A stretch of 64,000 bases of DNA from Rhizonema sp. PD37 (GTDB lineage Bacteria; Cyanobacteriota; Cyanobacteriia; Cyanobacteriales; Nostocaceae), in NCBI GenBank assembly GCA_029379215.1, contig JAQYWO010000002.1:1-64000 (forward strand), written 5' to 3'. A model generated the notes under the pieces. It saw nothing but the letters and a program-made list of their open reading frames with translations. It was not told the origin of the DNA and searched no databases. Below, one piece after another: positions 8,726-18,091 of this stretch; position 1 is the first letter of the stretch; every line of letters begins with the position of its first letter. A program made the translations under genes and the position numbers.

Positions 8726-8957
8726 TTAATGCGTAGACGCGTTATGAACTTGTTGTCAGACGCCTCACTGTATTTCTTGTGCATTTAACGCAATCGGATA
8801 TATTTATTGGGTATTTATTCCATATATAGAAAAATCTACCACATCCTAATTCTCAACTTAATTTTTATCAAAACTGCATAAGCTCAATTAGTCTAGATTT
8901 AAAAACTGATATCACGTTCTGTAAATTAACCGAAAAGCGGTTTACACTCTCTATGGA

Positions 8958-9146
8958 TCATATCATGTCCGGTAGCATAACCATGCAAAAAAGAACCTCA
9001 CCACGCCAGTCGCCTCTGTCGGGAAAGCCGTCATTCCCGAAGAGCTCCCCAACCCCTCCCCGCTTGCGGGGAGAAGAGACAAAGCGCAGTTTTGGCGGAG
9101 TGGGCTTATTACGCTATATCAGGTTAATTAAACGGACATGAGATGA
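8958..9146. repeat. MITE-like element, family 1 (copy B, both ends visible)
   Basis: The left end TCATATCATGTCCGGT and the right end AACGGACATGAGATGA are inverted repeats enclosing 189 bp. The interior includes AACCTCACCACGCC and CCCCAACCCCTCCCC, shared with the copies at 61-190 (inverted) and 31519-31662. A short open frame crossing it is not conserved coding sequence. Confidence 0.7.
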
Positions 9147-9258
9147 CGCCAAAGCCACTCTCCCTACAGGTGAGGAGGGATCGGGGAGGCATTATAAGCG
9201 ATTATCCAGAAAAGACTTAATATAATGAACTCACAGGAGGGAAAATAATAATTAAATT

Positions 9259-10677
9259 GTGTCACAAGTCATTTATTCAAACTTAATGACTAAATCAAAA
9301 TATTGGCAATGCGTGAGAATTGATGCCGGGGGAAATCGTCAGATTCTGGAAATTGCACCAGCTAAAGCTTTTCTAGCTTCAGCGTTTAGTGAGTTCCCAT
9401 ATAATAATGATATACCTTCTGCAGACATCCAGCAGCAGCTATTAATCTGGTTCACAGATGCTAGCAATATTGAAAGACGTGAAGAAGCAAAACGCTGTTT
9501 ACTCTGTTTTATTTCCTGGGAAATTGAGCAAGTTTGCTTGCAATTAGAAACCCAGTTTGGGGAAGCTCACGGGTTTACCTGTCGTGACTTACTGCCATAT
9601 GTCCTTGATGATGATGGTAGCTTACAACCGTCTTCATCATATAGCTCCTTTCTATTGCAAATTTTACAGGATTTTGATCCAGCACAAAGCAGTCTCAAAT
9701 CCTGGACAAGCAGAAAAGTAAAACAGCATCCAGCGCTCAATCGGTTTTTGTTGGAGTGCGGAGTTTATCTCATTAGTGATTGGGCAATTCTCAACGATAC
9801 TCAACCAAAACAGCTACAGCGAATTTTGGGCACATTTTACGTTCTGACACCAGGGGAAATTAAGCGATCGCAACAGCTTCTGGAAGCTTATCATGCTGTC
9901 TACCTTGCTGAGCGCCTGCAAAAACGCTCCTTGGGAATTAAAGGACAATGTACCACACCCACAACTGAACAATTGCAACTTATCTCCCAACGTCTCGAAG
10001 GTAAAGTTAACCAAATGCTTTTAACCACTGTCATGCAACAACTGCGACACCTCGCCTACCGTCTGCGACAGTACCGGATTCATGTTCGCCGTGGTTCTTT
10101 CCCTACAGAATCTTTAGATGCTAGGAATGAGTATAATAGTCCTTTGGCTGAGCGTATACCTTCTGTTGATTCTCACGTTGGGGAACAAGAGGAACAAGTT
10201 GAATTTTTACAGTCCTATCGTCTCCAGTTTCAAGCTAGCTTAGATCAAGCATTAAGAATAGCGATTCAATCTCGGGTAGAAAAACTACAATCTAAGGATC
10301 ACAGAAAAGCGAGAAAGTTCTTAACAGCACTCCATTTATCTCATTGCGATCAAATGTCAATGGCTAAAATTGCCAAACTTTTGGAACTACGCGCACAAGA
10401 CGCAGTGACTCGCTTGCTGAAACTTAAGGAATTTCGTACTGATGTTCAACAGCAGCTTTTGGTAATGTTGCGATCGCTTGTGATCGAATTAGCCAAAGAC
10501 TACTCTACCACAGAACGTCTTGCCACTTTAGAAAGTGAAATTACACTTGCTCTCAATGAACAAATTACCAGCGTAATTTCTCAAGCAGAAGCCGAAGCTC
10601 AAAGTCCGAAAAAAACTTCTCATAAAAGCCATTTCACAGAAAGACTTTGTGAACAGTTAAAAATTTATACCTTGTAA
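9259..10677 (+). CDS. Putative sigma-70-like regulator of the CHAT/DUF1822 locus
   Basis: The 472-residue protein is soluble and helical. The C-terminal part, about 345-400, has a helix-turn-helix arrangement like sigma region 4: KFLTALHLSHCDQMSMAKIA followed by KLLELRAQDAVTRLLKLKEF. From memory, similar proteins upstream of DUF1822 genes in cyanobacteria are annotated as sigma-factor-like; I cannot confirm that here. A clear region 2 is not obvious, so it may be a divergent sigma factor or a DNA-binding relative. The start is uncertain: GTG 9259 lies 17 nt after AGGAGGG, and ATG 9286 is the alternative. The DUF1822 gene follows 46 nt downstream, so the two probably form an operon. Its own upstream region lacks the TTGCATAAC element found before the protease genes. 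Confidence 0.55.
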   Translation: MSQVIYSNLMTKSKYWQCVRIDAGGNRQILEIAPAKAFLASAFSEFPYNNDIPSADIQQQLLIWFTDASNIERREEAKRCLLCFISWEIEQVCLQLETQFGEAHGFTCRDLLPYVLDDDGSLQPSSSYSSFLLQILQDFDPAQSSLKSWTSRKVKQHPALNRFLLECGVYLISDWAILNDTQPKQLQRILGTFYVLTPGEIKRSQQLLEAYHAVYLAERLQKRSLGIKGQCTTPTTEQLQLISQRLEGKVNQMLLTTVMQQLRHLAYRLRQYRIHVRRGSFPTESLDARNEYNSPLAERIPSVDSHVGEQEEQVEFLQSYRLQFQASLDQALRIAIQSRVEKLQSKDHRKARKFLTALHLSHCDQMSMAKIAKLLELRAQDAVTRLLKLKEFRTDVQQQLLVMLRSLVIELAKDYSTTERLATLESEITLALNEQITSVISQAEAEAQSPKKTSHKSHFTERLCEQLKIYTL

Positions 10678-10723
10678 GGTGGGCAATGCCTCCCAATCGA
10701 ATCACCACTCTTTTGTAATAACT

Positions 10724-12091
10724 ATGACTAATTTATCAACAAATCCTCAACCACTGTGGTTTTACTTTGAAAGATTACCTACATCAGCAATTCCCTTATC
10801 ACCTGAGCAAATTAATCAAGCAGTCCAAATTAGTTATCACATTATCAATCCAAATCAGCAATGGCAAACTTACTTAAATAGTTTAGCTTTCTTTGCTTTT
10901 AAAGAATGGCTAGAAGAACGAGAGACATCACTAACTCTTAATCAAGAAAGATGTTCACTTTTTCTACCTGCCGTTGCCAATGCTATTTCTGCAGTCAGCC
11001 ATTTACAAGTTGGTGAATTTAAACTCTGTTTAATTGCCACTGGTTGCCTGACAGATGAAGAAGTCACTTTCCCTAGAGCCATTATCAACTTACCAGAATT
11101 TACTCCTCATTTTTATATATTAGTAGAAGTTTTAGAAGAGCAAGAGTACGCCATTATTCAGAGATTTTTGTCCTATCAAGAACTAACAGAAAAATTGGCA
11201 AATAGTCGTTTAGTACCTGAGGAAGATTGGACATATCAACTACCTTTGACTTGGTTTGACGATAATATAGATCGTTTGTTGTTATACCTGCGATGTTTAG
11301 AACCACAGGCAATTTCTTTACCTTTTGTACCGTCAGAACGAGTTTCTAACCTTTCTAGGATGCAGAATGAATTAACAGCATTGTTACTAAGTCGGCTGGA
11401 TTCTCCTGAATGCGAATTATGGCAGGTTTTAAATTGGGAACAAGGAACTGCTGTCCTTACTAGTTCTGAATTACTTAATTGGGTGTATAATTTGTATTCA
11501 TCACCTATAGAGACGCGAAATTTTGCCTCTCTACAAAATCACCTATTAGATTTAATTAAATTATTGACACAACCTGCGATAAATGTCGGACGTTGGTTGT
11601 GGGATGAATTGGATAATTTGGCACTGTCATATTCTTGGGTGCTGTTGCCTATTGCTCCAGCGACGGCAATGCGATCGCCTGTAGAAGAATTTGCAGCGAT
11701 TAAATCACAACTTCAACAACAAGGGTTAGAAATTCCTGTGGAGGTGCGTGCAGCTTTCAAAGATTTGCTGTTAGCAGGATTTCAACTCAGATTATATGCT
11801 GTGACTTGGCATTTGGTATCAGAATCAGATCCCCATTTATGGACATTACTGCTAGTGTTAGGCGCATCTTCAGGTGACAATTTACCGCATAACTTGAAAT
11901 TAAGAGTGAGTGACGAGACGGGAATTTTGGTAGAACAAGGAATCAATCAAGGAAGTGGTGGTTCTTATTTGTTTACTCGTGTTGTTGGCAGTTGGGATGA
12001 GAAGTTTCTTGTTAGTGTAAGTTTAATGGATGGGGTTGAGGTAACTTTACCGCCGTTTGCTTTTAGTTTACAGAAAAAATTGGTGAGTTAA
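10724..12091 (+). CDS. DUF1822 family protein
   Basis: The 455-residue protein, from ATG 10724, has no signal peptide or transmembrane segment. It matches the overall pattern of the cyanobacterial DUF1822 family: WFYFERLPTSAIPLSPEQ near the N-terminus, a middle part rich in Trp and Leu, and a conserved end with LKLRVSDETGILVEQ, SYLFTRVVGSWDEKFLVSVS and LMDGVEVTLPPFAF. An upstream GTG at 10679 is open in frame but lacks support. In cyanobacteria this family is commonly found beside sigma-like, CHASE2, CHAT and DUF928 genes, as here. Its molecular role is unknown; the C-terminal beta-rich part (Leu/Val/Thr strands) could be a binding domain. Confidence 0.72.
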   Translation: MTNLSTNPQPLWFYFERLPTSAIPLSPEQINQAVQISYHIINPNQQWQTYLNSLAFFAFKEWLEERETSLTLNQERCSLFLPAVANAISAVSHLQVGEFKLCLIATGCLTDEEVTFPRAIINLPEFTPHFYILVEVLEEQEYAIIQRFLSYQELTEKLANSRLVPEEDWTYQLPLTWFDDNIDRLLLYLRCLEPQAISLPFVPSERVSNLSRMQNELTALLLSRLDSPECELWQVLNWEQGTAVLTSSELLNWVYNLYSSPIETRNFASLQNHLLDLIKLLTQPAINVGRWLWDELDNLALSYSWVLLPIAPATAMRSPVEEFAAIKSQLQQQGLEIPVEVRAAFKDLLLAGFQLRLYAVTWHLVSESDPHLWTLLLVLGASSGDNLPHNLKLRVSDETGILVEQGINQGSGGSYLFTRVVGSWDEKFLVSVSLMDGVEVTLPPFAFSLQKKLVS

Positions 12092-12123
12092 AAATATTAA
12101 TTAACGGGACTGAAACATAACCC

Positions 12124-12214
12124 CACCGCAGAGTTAATGTCTCAATTCTACACCAATCTACAACAACGGCATCTGAACAGACGCTCACACAAAGCGATGT
12201 CTGACGACAAGTTC
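12124..12214 (+). pseudogene. Relic of a CHAT gene 3' end
   Basis: ACCGCAGAGTTAATGTCTCA and the following ~40 bp are nearly identical to 29417-29475, inside the CHAT gene at 27308-29569 (codons for AELMSQFYTNLQQRH). Similarity fades into a degenerate block up to about 12214. It sits directly behind the DUF1822 gene with no intact CHAT frame. It shows that a CHAT paralogue, or a copied segment of one, once lay here. Confidence 0.75.
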
Positions 12215-12330
12215 TGACGCTCCTTCGTCGCTACCGCTGCGCTATCGGATGACGCTCCTCCGTCGCTAACGCTACCGATGACGCTAACGTTGCTAACGCT
12301 GCGCTAACACAGTCGCTCTCGAGAGCGGGC
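12215..12330. repeat. Degenerate GC-rich short repeats
   Basis: Variants of GACGCTCCTTCGTCGCTA, CGCTAACGCTACCGATGACG and TGCTAACGCTGCGCTAAC follow one another. The block is a mosaic of short imperfect repeats of a kind that accumulates between genes in filamentous cyanobacteria. No gene is visible from 12092 to 12429. Confidence 0.5.
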
Positions 12331-12429
12331 TAAGCCGTCATTCGCCCTGCCTCACCACTCCCTTGTCTACGTATCGAATACGCAAGTTGAAAATGCTATA
12401 ATCACAGCAGTACACAAATGCTATAACTA

Positions 12430-12684
12430 GTGGAAAAAATAGAAATACAACTTGACGATAAAACCTTAGAGAAAGCACGTTGGTTGGCAAAATCGCACCA
12501 TCGTGATCTACCAGAATTGATTGCATATGCGATTGACAAACTGGCAGTGACAGAAGCGGCAAATTACCCACTACTGGGACTTTTTGCAGATGATCCTGAG
12601 TCAGTAGATCAGATGTTAGAAGAAGTTATGAAAGATAGAGCAGCACACCCATTAAATCAACGGTTTGGAAAAGGTACTACTTGA
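12430..12684 (+). CDS. VapB-like antitoxin
   Basis: The 84-residue protein starts at GTG 12430. MEKIEIQLDDKTLEKARWLA resembles the start of a short ribbon/helix DNA-binding domain of cyanobacterial antitoxins, followed by an acidic C-terminus (DDPESVDQMLEEVMKDRA) of the sort that wraps around a toxin. Its end overlaps the PIN-domain gene by 20 nt, the standard translationally coupled arrangement. It is presumed to neutralise the downstream toxin and repress the pair. The family is inferred from context as much as from sequence. Confidence 0.7.
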   Translation: MEKIEIQLDDKTLEKARWLAKSHHRDLPELIAYAIDKLAVTEAANYPLLGLFADDPESVDQMLEEVMKDRAAHPLNQRFGKGTT

Positions 12685-13084
12685 TACGGATATTCTATCT
12701 GAAAGTCTCAAGCGTATAGATCGGCGTGTTACATCAAAAGCGATCGCATATCTAACAGTTTTTGGTCGCTACACAATTTCAGTTGTGACAATTTTAGAAG
12801 TAGTAAAAGGCTGGCATAAGCTGGGACGCGAAGATAAAATTCAACAGTTTTTTGCGCATATTGCAGTTGCAGAAGTGTTAACACTGAAACTCAGTGATGC
12901 TGAATTGGCAGGGCGGATCTATGCAGATTTAGAACGCACAGGACAACCGATTGGACTAGCCGATGCCATAATTGCAGCTATTGCCATCCAACAAGACTTG
13001 ACTTTAGTTAGTGGTAATTTATCACACTATCAACGAATTCAAGCGCTGGGGTACAGCCTGAAACTGGATAATTGGCGAACATAG
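12665..13084 (+). CDS. VapC-type PIN-domain ribonuclease toxin
   Basis: The 139-residue protein is a complete PIN domain. The acidic metal-binding residues are visible in LLDTDILSE near the start, in VVTILEVVKG (Glu) and in GQPIGLADAIIAAIA, followed by LTLVSGNLSHYQRIQAL. Such toxins cleave RNA, often initiator tRNA or rRNA, when their antitoxin is lost. Translation probably begins at TTG 12665 inside the antitoxin gene. The pair sits between the DUF1822 gene and the subtilase gene. It may stabilise the locus or simply have inserted there. Confidence 0.85.
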   Translation: MEKVLLDTDILSESLKRIDRRVTSKAIAYLTVFGRYTISVVTILEVVKGWHKLGREDKIQQFFAHIAVAEVLTLKLSDAELAGRIYADLERTGQPIGLADAIIAAIAIQQDLTLVSGNLSHYQRIQALGYSLKLDNWRT

Positions 13085-13175
13085 AAGTAATATCATGTTC
13101 GGATAATCACTTAACAATTACATTAATGGTTGATGGTTAATTGCAATCAACCATTAACCAGAGCCATTAAAGGAA

Positions 13176-13210
13176 TTTTTGCATAACTTCTGAAAGCTCA
13201 GAAATATATA
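13176..13210 (+). promoter_or_regulatory. TTGCATAAC/AGAAATATA element, copy 1
   Basis: TTTTTGCATAAC (13176-13187), 12 nt, then AGAAATATATA (13200-13210). It lies about 230 nt before the subtilase start codon. It is one of seven copies, all between 13.1 and 30.4 kb. The half-site spacing fits a sigma-type -35/-10 promoter (TTGCAT and a GAAATA-like -10), but an activator site is also possible. The downstream AAGCAAGCAAAATTTT is shared with copy 5. Confidence 0.7.
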
Positions 13211-13441
13211 CATCCAAGCAAGCAAAATTTTGCCGTCTGGTGATTCAGCCTATAAACAGAAATGATTATTGGCTTCAATTGCCACGTGCTTATTTTTACT
13301 TACAAGAGCGTATTTTTCCCAGTAGGATAAATGCAGATAACCGAACCATATTGGATGAGATAAGGTGTGCCCACTGTACTATGTAGGCTAATTAATCACA
13401 TTCGTTATGTAAATTCAACTAGAAAAGTCGGAAAAAATATC

Positions 13442-15631
13442 ATGAAACGTATTACTTGCATTTTATTAGCTGCTGGCATTTACTCATTAAGCAGTACCCC
13501 GCTAGTAACAAACACGAGCGCGATCGCCCTTTCTTCGACTAAATCCGGGAGTATTGCCCAAACCGAAAATGATCGCGATCTATTTTACTTGTATAAAGGA
13601 CAACGCATTGTTTTAAACCAGCGACCGGATATAATTGCTGTTTCCTTTAAAAGAGTGTCTTCCACACGCGATCTCACGGCTCAACCGCTTTACCTACAGC
13701 TCCAGCAAGCTTTACAGGGTAACACTCGCGCAGTTGGAGCTATTTCACCAAAAGTCAGTCCTTTGGGCGTAAATTATGCTCTAGTCAGTCTACCAGGTGG
13801 AGTTCGAGGTGTCGGCAGTGCTATCTATTCTCAAATTCAACAGCAACCCTACGTCCAAACCACCTTACCAGTGCTGAGTCGTAGCCAACGCCAAGAAGTT
13901 ATCGTTTTACCCAACGAAATTATTATTAGCTTCAATCCACAGCTTGACGAGAGCCAGAGACAGGCAATTTTACAGCAAAACAATCTGGCGATCATGCGTC
14001 CGTTGCGCTTTAGTCGCGATCGCTATATTGTCAAATCTACATCGACTGACGTTACAAAAATTCTCAGTATTTCTAACCAACTCAATCAAGTCAAAGGTAT
14101 AACATATGCTACACCCAATTTCCTTGAATCCGTTAATGACCAAAATCTTGAAACAACTGTCAAACAAGTCGCCAATCTAAAAAACTCCCAACAATTGGAC
14201 AACTTCACTAAAGGCAATATCGCCTCCCAATCTACCAGAAGCATTTCCCCGAAAGCAAACTTATTAGGATTTGCGTGGCAATTAAACAGTTTACCACTAA
14301 AACAGTGTTTGCAACAGTCCTTATCTAGTTTTTCATCTGTGCAAAGCTGCTTGCAACAACCCGTAGCGACAAAATCGACTGCATCGCGCACAGATATGAG
14401 GGTAATAGATGCCTGGAAACGTAGCAACGGCGGGCGTGGTGTAGTTGTAGCAGTTATAGACAGCTTAATTGAGTGGGATCATCCCGATTTAGCAAATAGT
14501 GTATACACTGTGAAAGCTGCTAACAAATGTCCCGGAGAAGTTCACGGTTGGGATTTTTCGGCAGGTGGTGATAGCGCTAACCCTTGCGAAAATGGTGATG
14601 GAGACACTCGCGTTTCTCCATCGGAACTCGCTATTTTGAGGTCGAAATTTCAGGACACTTTCCAACTATCTGATGCACAATTAGTCGAGCAATACCCAAA
14701 AGAGGCACTCTTAATCAAGCAACAAAACCCAGATTATTCACTCTCACAAATCGCTAATGTTTTACGTCCCCATATTCGTACTTATAAAATAGGTGCAGAA
14801 TTTCACGGTACTTGGGTGAGTGGCGTCATTGCTGCCAAACCTCAAAATGGAGAAGGAGTAGTGGGTGTAGCTCCTAATGCTCAAATTTTACCCGTGCGGG
14901 TGTTCGGGTTAAACGGTAGTTATACGCCTTCCGCCTACATCGAAGCCATTGGCTACGCTGCAGAGCGCGGTGCTGATGTCATCAATCTCAGCTTGGGTGC
15001 AACTTTACCAAGTCAGGGAGAAGAAGAAGCGATCGCCCAGGTACTCAAAGCACACCCGAAGCTCGTAATTGTAGCAGCTTCTGGCAACGAAAACTCTAAC
15101 CAAGTCTCATTCCCAGCTGCTTATCCCGGAGTCGTTGCTGTTGGCGCAACCAATATTCTCGGTAATCGTGCGTCCTACAGTAACTACGGCAAGGGATTAG
15201 ATGTAGTTGCACCCGGAGGCGACTTAAGTACACCTGGATGGTTGGGTGGAATTCCTACCACAGGTGGCACTTGGCTAGATGCATTTTGGCAAGGTGTACC
15301 AAATCCTACCTCACGTTGGTCTTCTGTAATTGACCCTCGAGGCAGATATTGGTGGGTAGAAGGCACATCCTTCTCAACCCCTGCAGTAGCCGGGGTAGTG
15401 GCATTGATGAAAGGGGAAAACTCCCAGTTAAATCGAGAAGGTTTAGTTAGTGTCCTTAAATCTACGGCGAGTTATGAAAGTTTGACTATTTCTGATGAAG
15501 ATGCTAAATTATACCGTTCAAAGGGTAATAAGAGTACAAAATCTTCTTCAGCTAAAGATAAACAGTACTTTTTCGGTAACGGGCTAGTCAACGCTGATGC
15601 AGCCGTTAAAGCAGTGCAAAGAAAACGTTAA
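13442..15631 (+). CDS. Secreted subtilisin-like serine protease (S8)
   Basis: The 729-residue protein starts at ATG 13442, followed by a signal peptide (MKRITCILLAAGIYSLSS). A non-catalytic N-terminal region (about 45-225) contains DLFYLYKGQRIVLNQRPD and a propeptide-like part ending in VKGITYATPNF. A low-complexity linker leads to the S8 domain. Its triad is Asp340 (VAVIDS), His455 (FHGTWVSG; Trp replaces the usual second His of HGTHVAG) and Ser643 (GTSFSTPAVAG). The oxyanion Asn lies in AASGNEN. It should be exported and self-activated by propeptide removal. It carries one of the shared TTGCATAAC elements upstream and a strong hairpin downstream. A stand-alone paralogue of its N-terminal region is encoded at 30430-31080. 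Confidence 0.93.
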   Translation: MKRITCILLAAGIYSLSSTPLVTNTSAIALSSTKSGSIAQTENDRDLFYLYKGQRIVLNQRPDIIAVSFKRVSSTRDLTAQPLYLQLQQALQGNTRAVGAISPKVSPLGVNYALVSLPGGVRGVGSAIYSQIQQQPYVQTTLPVLSRSQRQEVIVLPNEIIISFNPQLDESQRQAILQQNNLAIMRPLRFSRDRYIVKSTSTDVTKILSISNQLNQVKGITYATPNFLESVNDQNLETTVKQVANLKNSQQLDNFTKGNIASQSTRSISPKANLLGFAWQLNSLPLKQCLQQSLSSFSSVQSCLQQPVATKSTASRTDMRVIDAWKRSNGGRGVVVAVIDSLIEWDHPDLANSVYTVKAANKCPGEVHGWDFSAGGDSANPCENGDGDTRVSPSELAILRSKFQDTFQLSDAQLVEQYPKEALLIKQQNPDYSLSQIANVLRPHIRTYKIGAEFHGTWVSGVIAAKPQNGEGVVGVAPNAQILPVRVFGLNGSYTPSAYIEAIGYAAERGADVINLSLGATLPSQGEEEAIAQVLKAHPKLVIVAASGNENSNQVSFPAAYPGVVAVGATNILGNRASYSNYGKGLDVVAPGGDLSTPGWLGGIPTTGGTWLDAFWQGVPNPTSRWSSVIDPRGRYWWVEGTSFSTPAVAGVVALMKGENSQLNREGLVSVLKSTASYESLTISDEDAKLYRSKGNKSTKSSSAKDKQYFFGNGLVNADAAVKAVQRKR

Positions 15632-15641
15632 TTCAAAAAGG

Positions 15642-15710
15642 TTCGTAGTTGCGCTTCAGCGCTCTTGAAAGTTTTGAGCGAAGACAGCGCAACTACGAGC
15701 CTATCTTTTA
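15642..15710 (+). terminator. Terminator hairpin after the subtilase gene
   Basis: TTCGTAGTTGCGC (15642) pairs with GCGCAACTACGAGCC (15687-15701), followed by a T-rich tract. It belongs to a dispersed palindrome family also seen at 30348-30379 and, degenerated, near 27124 and 39366. Confidence 0.65.
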
Positions 15711-15877
15711 TTTATAAGTAATTAGGCGAACTTGATATTAGGACTTACGCACACTCTACTAATTCTTGGCGCTCTTGGCGTCTTGGCGGTTCAATAAATT
15801 AAGCTTTTTGGCTATTTTCACGTAAGCCCTAGATCCATCGTAACCGAACTTTAGTTTGAGATTTTGGATTAAAAAAT

Positions 15878-17971
15878 ATGCGTTCATACAAAATTGGATT
15901 GAGTGTATTTATTACCCTACTGACAGTTCTATCAACCTCTTTAACTACCAATTTGCCAGTAGCATTCACAGCATCGCAGGTGTTGGCACAAACGGTAAAT
16001 GAACGGAAAGCTGAAGCAGATCGATTGCTTCAACAAGGTATACAGCAGTATAAGACTAGTCAATTTCAAGCAGCATTACAGTCTTGGCAACAAGCACTAA
16101 TTATTTATCGAGAGATTAAAGAGCGTCAAAGCGAGGGGAAGGCGTTGGGTAATCTCGGTCTTGCTTACCTATCTCTGGGAAACTACGCCAAAGCAATTGA
16201 ATATGAACAGCAGGTGTTGGCAATTGCCAGGGAGATTAAAGACCATCAAAGCGAGGGTAAGGCGTTGGGTAATCTCGGTCTTACTTACTATTCTCTGGGA
16301 AACTACGCCAAAGCGATTGAGTATTCTCAGCAGGTGTTGGCAATTGCCAGGGAGATTAAAGACCGTCAAAGCGAGGGGGCGGCGCTGGGTAATCTCGGTC
16401 TTGCTTACGTATCTCTGGGAAACTACGCCAAAGCGATTGAGTATCAACAGCAGTCGTTGGCAATTGCCAGGGAGATTAAAGACCGTCAAAGCGAGGGGAT
16501 AGCTTTGAACAATCTAGGATATACTCTCTACAAAGAAGGTAATTTTGCCGATTCAGAGAAAACTCTATTCGAGGGAATAAATGTTTTTGAATCTCTCAGA
16601 GGTGAATTAAACGATACGAACAAAGTCTCAATTTTTGAGACGCAACTTAACACCTACGGCACTTTACAACAAGTCCTCATTGCTCAAAATAAAACTGACA
16701 TAGCCCTAGAAATAGCTGAACGCGGTCGCGCAAGGGCTTTTGTTGAGTTACTCGCCTCTCACTTAAACTCTCAAATAAAGCTCAAAACACCAACACTTCA
16801 GGAGATTAAACAAATTGCTCTTGTCCAAAAGGCAACACTCGTTCAATACTCGATTATTTACGATGATTTCAAAATAGCAGGTAAACAACAAGTCAAAGAA
16901 TCGGAACTCTATATTTGGGTTATAAAACCAACGGGTGAAGTTACATTTCGTAAAGCTGACCTCAAACCTCTTTGGCAAAAAGATAATACTAATTTAGATG
17001 AGTTAGCGATCGCCAGTCGTGAATCTATCGGTGTGCGAGGTCGCGGTGGCGTTAATGTAGTTTACAACCCTAATGTACACTCGAACCAAAATCAATTCAA
17101 GCGGTTACATGAATTATTAATTAAACCCATTGCAGACCTTTTACCCAAAAAAGAGAGTGATAGGGTAATCTTTATTCCACAAAGTTCTTTATTCCTAGTT
17201 CCATTTTCCGCATTACAAGATGAAAACGGTAAATACCTGATGGAAAAACACACCATCCTCACATCACCATCGATTCAAGTGTTAAGTTTAACCCACCAGC
17301 AAAGAAAGGGGAGTGGGAAGTCGGGAGTAGGGGATGCGTTGGTGATTGGGAATCCGACAATGCCTTATGTGTCGCTGACAATTGGTGAACCACCGCAACA
17401 ATTACCCCCGTTACCCGGTGCCCAAAAAGAAGCAATGGCGATCGCACCTCTACTCAAAACCCAACCCCTGATCGGCGATCAAGCAACCAAAGCCGTAGTA
17501 TTGCAACGTTTACCTTCTGCACGCATTGTTCATTTTGCGACTCATGGTATACTTGATGATGTCCAAGGTTTGAACAGTAGTATTGCTTTTGCACCAAACC
17601 CCTCTGTTCAGGGTAAGAAGGTCAATCAGGATGATAATGGTTTATTGACAGCCTCTGAAATCTTAGATTTAAAACTGAATGCCGAATTGGTTGTCTTGAG
17701 TGCTTGCGACACTGGGCGCGGACGCATTACAGGTGATGGCGTGATTGGTTTATCTCGTTCTCTGATTAGTGCAGGCACACCTAGTGTCGTCGTCTCATTG
17801 TGGGCAATTTCGGATGATTCTACCGCCTTTTTGATGAGCCAATTTTATCAAAATCTGCAACAAAACCTTGACAAAGCGACAGCTTTAAGAAAAGCAATGC
17901 TGGCTACCAAACAAAAGTATGGCAATCCCTCGCAGTGGGCTGCGTTTACGTTGATTGGGGAAGCTGAGTGA
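15878..17971 (+). CDS. Secreted TPR-CHAT protease-like protein (5 TPRs)
   Basis: The 697-residue protein has a signal peptide (to about residue 38, ending VLAQ), five TPR units of 40 residues (about 45-245), a helical linker with LEIAERGRARAFVELLA, and a C-terminal CHAT domain of the caspase clan. The presumed dyad is intact: His556 in HFATHGILDD and Cys610 in LSACDTGRG. CHAT proteases cut protein partners after ligand or TPR-mediated activation; substrates here are unknown. Three TPR units are almost identical at DNA level with 120-bp period. Unlike the two other intact TPR-CHAT genes it lacks a TTGCATAAC element, and the subtilase terminator lies just upstream. Export to the periplasm is inferred from the signal peptide. 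Confidence 0.9.
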   Translation: MRSYKIGLSVFITLLTVLSTSLTTNLPVAFTASQVLAQTVNERKAEADRLLQQGIQQYKTSQFQAALQSWQQALIIYREIKERQSEGKALGNLGLAYLSLGNYAKAIEYEQQVLAIAREIKDHQSEGKALGNLGLTYYSLGNYAKAIEYSQQVLAIAREIKDRQSEGAALGNLGLAYVSLGNYAKAIEYQQQSLAIAREIKDRQSEGIALNNLGYTLYKEGNFADSEKTLFEGINVFESLRGELNDTNKVSIFETQLNTYGTLQQVLIAQNKTDIALEIAERGRARAFVELLASHLNSQIKLKTPTLQEIKQIALVQKATLVQYSIIYDDFKIAGKQQVKESELYIWVIKPTGEVTFRKADLKPLWQKDNTNLDELAIASRESIGVRGRGGVNVVYNPNVHSNQNQFKRLHELLIKPIADLLPKKESDRVIFIPQSSLFLVPFSALQDENGKYLMEKHTILTSPSIQVLSLTHQQRKGSGKSGVGDALVIGNPTMPYVSLTIGEPPQQLPPLPGAQKEAMAIAPLLKTQPLIGDQATKAVVLQRLPSARIVHFATHGILDDVQGLNSSIAFAPNPSVQGKKVNQDDNGLLTASEILDLKLNAELVVLSACDTGRGRITGDGVIGLSRSLISAGTPSVVVSLWAISDDSTAFLMSQFYQNLQQNLDKATALRKAMLATKQKYGNPSQWAAFTLIGEAE

Positions 17972-18040
17972 GTAGGGTGCGCCTGTGGTTGCCTCACTGT
18001 TTACGACATCCATCAGTAATGTAACGCTTCTCATAGACCC

Positions 18041-18073
18041 AGATCCCCGACTTCTTTAAGAAGTCGGGGATCT
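18041..18073 (+). terminator. Palindromic hairpin behind a CHAT gene
   Basis: AGATCCCCGACTTCTT and AAGAAGTCGGGGATCT form a near-perfect stem. Related CCCGACTTC hairpins recur at 25602-25634 and 39432-39452, so it is a dispersed element that probably also ends transcription. Confidence 0.6.
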
Positions 18074-18091
18074 GATTGCTTATGCCAAATC

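Larger units (their letters stand above)
8307..9258. other. Gene-free region with two MITE-like elements
   Basis: No convincing gene is visible. The region holds the MITE-like elements at 8610-8725 and 8958-9146. A TATAAT-like sequence near 9220 and AGGAGGG at 9235-9241 precede the sigma-like gene. Confidence 0.6.

Noticed and set aside
8953..9141. 62-codon open frame
   Set aside because: It lies wholly within a MITE-like element and its product is low-complexity.
13367..13441. Longer N-terminus for the subtilase from an in-frame upstream start
   Set aside because: The signal peptide begins at ATG 13442, and the paralogue at 30430 starts at the equivalent ATG.
16161..16502. Open frames on both strands over the TPR repeats of the CHAT gene at 15878
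   Set aside because: The 120-bp period without stops creates them artificially; the CHAT reading frame explains the sequence.
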